Shown here piece after piece: positions 60,893 through 64,000 of a DNA stretch of 64,000 nucleotides; within the stretch, counting starts at the first letter, position 1; the number at the start of each line of letters is the position of its first letter. This stretch comes from Candidatus Korobacter versatilis (GTDB lineage Bacteria > Acidobacteriota > Terriglobia > Terriglobales > Acidobacteriaceae). The notes beneath the pieces are model-generated. The model searched no databases, was not told the origin of the DNA, and was given only the letters and a program-made list of their open reading frames with translations. The stretch covers positions 1 to 64,000 of the forward strand of contig JACPNR010000004.1 in assembly GCA_016185395.1 (NCBI GenBank), written 5' to 3'. Made by a program: the position numbers and the translations under genes.

Positions 60893-61249
60893 ATGAGCAT
60901 CTACGTCGAACGCGCCAACTTCTCCTCCGACGACGGCCGCTTCCAGTACTACGTGGGGCTGAAGCCGAATACCGCGAAGGAAGAGCTGGAGGTGCAGACG
61001 CGTGTCCCGGTCGAGGTGGCCGTTTCCGTCTCGGAGACGGGAGACCTGGTGGACCTGGCCTTCGAGCTCCCCAAGAAATGGCGGACGGAACAGGCGCTGC
61101 ATTTCATCAAGCGGCAGGACGGCGCCAACTACGTGGACCCGCGCGTCTTCATCGCGTTCACCGGGGTGAGCGGCGACAGCGTGATGGCCGCCCCGGCGAA
61201 CCTGGAGATTGACGCGGCGGGACGCATCATCGGGCTCGACATCCACTAG
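60893..61249 (+). CDS. Small protein, DUF2283-like C-terminus
   Basis: 118 residues, no signal. It opens with a beta-rich block (DDGRFQYYVGLKPNTAKEELEVQTRVPVEVAVSVS) and ends LEIDAAGRIIGLDIH, the phrase typical of DUF2283-type proteins. Function unknown. ATG 60893 is used; the upstream in-frame region belongs to the divergent promoter area. Confidence 0.65.
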   Translation: MSIYVERANFSSDDGRFQYYVGLKPNTAKEELEVQTRVPVEVAVSVSETGDLVDLAFELPKKWRTEQALHFIKRQDGANYVDPRVFIAFTGVSGDSVMAAPANLEIDAAGRIIGLDIH

Positions 61250-61311
61250 CCGCGTTGAGTCGATTGGGATACCCACCCCCCTCCCCCTCCCCTGTCGGCG
61301 GTCTTTGAGAA

Positions 61312-62607
61312 TCAGGGATTTAGCGAGGGTGTGTGGCTAAGTCTTTTAGAGAACCCGATGTAGGGGCAAAGTCTTGATTGGTTGTGACTTACCTCCCATT
61401 CCTCAGGGCTTTGAGGCGATAGAGTCCCCTCGCCCGCCGCGGCGGGCGAGGGATTTCGCCTGCGGGCGCGGACGCCAGATGATGTACCGCTTCCACTGCT
61501 GGTGAGGTCGGGCTGGCCGAGCACCTTGGTGGCGCTCATCCCGGTGGCGAATGGCGGAGCGAACAAGGTGACACGGTTGTTGCCTGACTCGGCGATGTAG
61601 AGGTTCCCCGAGCTGTCGAACGCGACGTCGTAGACGGAGCGCATCGTCGAGGCGGTCGTCCCCGAACCACTGGAGGTGAAGTCGGGCTGACCGATGACAA
61701 CCGTGGCCGCCATGCCATTGGACAATGGCGCGGCGAACTTGAGGACGCGATTGTTAGCGGCGTCGACAGCCCAGAGATTGCCGCTGGGATCGACGGCCAC
61801 GCCCGAGAGGCCGTCATTGAGCGTCGCACTTGTGCCGCAGTTGCTGGAGGTAAAGTCCGGCTGTCCCATGACGAGGGTTGCGGCCATGTTGGTGGTGAAT
61901 GGTGGCGAATACCGCACCGCGCGACAGTTGCCGCGATCGCCGACCCAGAGGTTCCCATTCGCGTCGATGGCGATGCCTTGCCAGGGATCGCACAGGCCAT
62001 TCGCCGTGGTGGTGCAGGCGCTGGAGTTCAAGTCGACCTGGCCGAGCACAACGCTGGCGGACATGCCGGTGGTGAAGGGAGGTTGGAACTCGAGCACGCG
62101 GTTGTTTTCCCAATCCAGCACGAACATGTTCCCGTTGCGATCGAAGGCAACGTTCGCCGGTGAATCCAATGAGCTGGGGCCGACGCCACAGCCGGAGCTG
62201 GTCATATCGGGTTGGCCGATGGCGACGGAAGCCGCCATGCCGGTGGTGAAGGGCGGCGCGTATTTGAGGATGCGGCAGTTGCCGTAATCGGCGACCCAGA
62301 CATTGCCCGACGGGTCCATGGTGGAATCGTTGGGACTGCACTGTGTGGTAGCTGAAGTAGCACAGGCGCCGCTGTTCAGGTCCGGCTGCCCGAAGGCGAC
62401 GATGGCGGGAGCGTTGGTGGTGATGGGCAGGTTGTAGAGCATGGTGCGGCTGTTGCCATAATCGACGACGAGCAGGCGAGTGGTCGCGGCACCGCCACCG
62501 CCGCCCAAAAGACTGGCCAGTTCACCACTGGAACACCCGAACAAGGCCACCGACACCAACGTGAGAACTGCCCAGGCGCCATACATCCACTTCGATCTCT
62601 TGTGCAT
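61312..62607 (-). CDS. NHL-repeat lipoprotein with aberrant C-terminal tail
   Basis: 431 residues. SVALFGC places a lipobox at Cys25; five to six repeats of about 55-60 residues follow, each with PPFTTGMAASVAIGQPD... and DPSGNLWVADYGNCRIL, the NHL beta-propeller blade pattern. The last blade stops at VLGQPDLTSSGSGTSSG and the frame then runs through a GC palindrome and a CTAAGTCTTTT repeat, giving an unrelated Arg/Ser/Pro tail of about 55 residues. The 3' end therefore looks truncated or invaded. GGAGG lies before ATG 62607. Confidence 0.85.
   Translation of the reverse strand: MHKRSKWMYGAWAVLTLVSVALFGCSSGELASLLGGGGGAATTRLLVVDYGNSRTMLYNLPITTNAPAIVAFGQPDLNSGACATSATTQCSPNDSTMDPSGNVWVADYGNCRILKYAPPFTTGMAASVAIGQPDMTSSGCGVGPSSLDSPANVAFDRNGNMFVLDWENNRVLEFQPPFTTGMSASVVLGQVDLNSSACTTTANGLCDPWQGIAIDANGNLWVGDRGNCRAVRYSPPFTTNMAATLVMGQPDFTSSNCGTSATLNDGLSGVAVDPSGNLWAVDAANNRVLKFAAPLSNGMAATVVIGQPDFTSSGSGTTASTMRSVYDVAFDSSGNLYIAESGNNRVTLFAPPFATGMSATKVLGQPDLTSSGSGTSSGVRARRRNPSPAAAGEGTLSPQSPEEWEVSHNQSRLCPYIGFSKRLSHTPSLNP
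61427..61452. repeat. GC palindrome inside the 3' end of the NHL gene
   Basis: CCCTCGCCCGCC (61427-61438) and GGCGGGCGAGGG (61441-61452) are exact complements with GC between. The sequence encodes the RNPSPAAAGEG-like run in the aberrant tail, the look of a REP-type element. Confidence 0.75.
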
Positions 62608-62732
62608 TAGTCCTCCCTCCCTACCAAGAGCGGAGATTCTACCCTGCATCGTCGCAGATGGAACAGGAAAGAAGGACATGTCCGCGGCAGGTTTTGGGCC
62701 GGCGTTGCCGGCACGGTGGTGGCGCGAGGTGA

Positions 62733-63791
62733 CTAGGCGGTGGTCGCGGTGGCGTGCGATTCGCACTCCTGGCGGGCGCGGCGGATGTCGTTCACGTCGC
62801 CCATGGCGATGAGGACGCTGCCGGCGGTGAGCCGCAGGTTGTCGGTGGGGTTGGCGATGAACTTGTTGTCGCCGAGGACGTTCTTCACCGCCATGACGAG
62901 CAGGTTGTAGCGCTGGTGCATCTTGAGTTCGGCGATGGTCTGCCCGATCCAGGGCGAGCCGGCGTTGATCTCGAGGTCTTCGATGCGCAGGGTGCGCGAC
63001 TGCTCGCGCAGCATGAGGTCGAGGAAGCCGACGACGTGCGGGCGCAGCGCTTCCGAGGCGAGACGCAATCCGCCGATGCGGTTGGGCGAGACGGTGGAAT
63101 TCGCGCCCGCCTTGATCATGCGGTCGGCGAATTTCGGATCGGTGTAGCGGGCCACGATGCGGATGTCGTCGCGGCGCTGGCGCGCCATGACGATGATGAC
63201 GAGGTTGTCCTTGTCGGAGGAGAGGGCGGCGATGAGGCCGCGAGCGCGGTCCATGCCGGCCTGGTCCATGACTTCCTCGTCGGTGGCGTCGCCGGGAACG
63301 ATGAGGACGTTGTCGGTACCTGCGGCGGTGTGGTGTTCGCGGAACTTCTTGATGACCTCGAGATTGCCCTCGATGACGACGAAGTCAGTGCCCGTCTTCT
63401 GCAGCTCGTCGACCGCGAAGCGACCGGTGTCGCCGAGCCCGCAGATGATGTAGTGGTTCTTCAGTTCGCCGATCTTTTTCTGCATCTTGCGTCTCCAGAA
63501 GATGTTGGTGATCTCGCCTTCGACGAGGAACGCGGTGACGACCGAGAACACGTACACCGTGATGGTGACCCCGAAGAGCACCACGAACATGTTGAAAATG
63601 CGCAGCGCGGGGTTGTGGGAAGTGTCGATGATCTCGCCATAGCCCACGCCGGCGAGCGTGATGACCGCCATGTACACGGCCTGCAGGAAGGTGACGCTTG
63701 TGCCGCCCAGCAGCCGGTATCCAGCCACACTGAAGGCAGTGATGGTGAGGAGCGCGACTACGGCGTATTGCAGTCTGCGGCGGAGGTCCAT
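62733..63791 (-). CDS. Two-helix potassium channel with RCK (TrkA-N/C) domains
   Basis: 352 residues: two transmembrane helices around a pore loop (TLAGVGYGEI, filter residues 47-53), then TrkA-N (HYIICGLGDTGRFAVDELQ) binding a nucleotide and TrkA-C (LRIEDLEINAGSPWIGQTI). MthK/GsuK-like ligand-gated channel of the inner membrane. The filter lacks the usual Thr (Gly48 in its place) and Asp is replaced by Glu53, so conduction or selectivity may differ. Start ATG 63791. Confidence 0.88.
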   Translation of the reverse strand: MDLRRRLQYAVVALLTITAFSVAGYRLLGGTSVTFLQAVYMAVITLAGVGYGEIIDTSHNPALRIFNMFVVLFGVTITVYVFSVVTAFLVEGEITNIFWRRKMQKKIGELKNHYIICGLGDTGRFAVDELQKTGTDFVVIEGNLEVIKKFREHHTAAGTDNVLIVPGDATDEEVMDQAGMDRARGLIAALSSDKDNLVIIVMARQRRDDIRIVARYTDPKFADRMIKAGANSTVSPNRIGGLRLASEALRPHVVGFLDLMLREQSRTLRIEDLEINAGSPWIGQTIAELKMHQRYNLLVMAVKNVLGDNKFIANPTDNLRLTAGSVLIAMGDVNDIRRARQECESHATATTA

Positions 63792-63921
63792 GGGTGAGTC
63801 TTTGCTCTCTCAGGTGGGGAAAAGTAGCGCGATTCTAGCATAGGTTTCGTAGGCCACCAGAAGCGGCCAGTGCCGATTCTGGTGCCCCGCGGCCGCGAGT
63901 CTCGGCTACAATCACGGCCAA

Positions 63922-64000
63922 ATGCACGACGTGACCGCATTCATCCTCGCGGGCGGGAAGAGCTCGCGCATGGGGACGGAGAAGGCCTTCCTCGAATTCG
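63922..64000 (+). CDS. mobA: Molybdenum cofactor guanylyltransferase (3' end outside window)
   Basis: The visible 26 residues, MHDVTAFILAGGKSSRMGTEK..., carry the nucleotidyltransferase signature LAGGxSxRMGxxKA of MobA, which adds GMP to molybdopterin. The rest lies beyond base 64000. A MobA-like cytidylyl- or adenylyltransferase relative (e.g. MocA) cannot be excluded. It diverges from the K+ channel gene. Confidence 0.75.
   Translation, partial: MHDVTAFILAGGKSSRMGTEKAFLEF

Overview
This is a GC-rich, gene-dense bacterial chromosome window from a didermic (outer-membrane) organism that makes menaquinone by the futalosine route. The gene content and the many short secreted 'hypothetical' proteins most resemble Acidobacteriota of the Terriglobia/Koribacter type. 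That placement is inference from gene families, not from a marker tree. No rRNA, tRNA or CRISPR array was found.

Layout. 1-2.7 kb: the right part of an IS3-family (IS407-group) element with a classic A6G frameshift site, inserted into a gene whose 3' remnant survives, then a lipoprotein-like putative zinc metallopeptidase. 3-12 kb: a ThiF/MoeB-type enzyme diverging from an overlapping envelope operon: a 7-POTRA BamA/Omp85, a SurA-like chaperone without a PPIase domain, and TamB. 12-17.5 kb: a triple-BON protein, mqnP and mqnE, then a two-gene unit made of a ribosome-hibernation-factor/sigma-factor fusion and an eRF1-like (baeRF/Balon-type) protein. 17.6-24.7 kb: Tat-exported glycosylasparaginase, glpX, a glutaryl-CoA dehydrogenase, small proteins, pyrF with an intrinsic terminator inside its first codons, rlpA and thiD. 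24.8-30.9 kb: TPR and DUF5666-type secreted proteins, zinc-ribbon membrane proteins, a PspC protein and an alpha/beta hydrolase.

31-36.6 kb (minus strand): a tight five-gene operon reading Wzc-type tyrosine kinase, TPR membrane protein, UDP-sugar dehydrogenase, PqqD-like protein, lasso-peptide B2-type protease. It combines exopolysaccharide export with an orphan B1/B2 peptide-maturation pair, with no precursor and no McjC cyclase next to it. 36.7-48.6 kb: a FecR/DUF6600-like cell-surface protein, AmmeMemoRadiSam B (MEMO), rsmA, glgA, two transporters, a BadF-type sugar kinase, a repeat protein and a V4R-PAS sensor without an output domain. 48.7-64 kb: uvrC, an OmpA/Pal-like lipoprotein, a pilD-NtrB-NtrC-like cluster (prepilin peptidase overlapping a histidine kinase, then a sigma-54 activator), BON/glycine-zipper and NHL-repeat lipoproteins, a K+ channel-RCK protein and the start of mobA at the right edge.

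The strongest leads are the HPF-sigma fusion paired with an eRF1-like factor (a likely ribosome-hibernation module wired to transcription), the Wzc/UDP-sugar-dehydrogenase/PqqD/B2 operon, terminator hairpins that sit on or directly against the start of a co-directional gene (pyrF and the sigma-54 regulator), and the 7-POTRA BamA-SurA-like-TamB operon.
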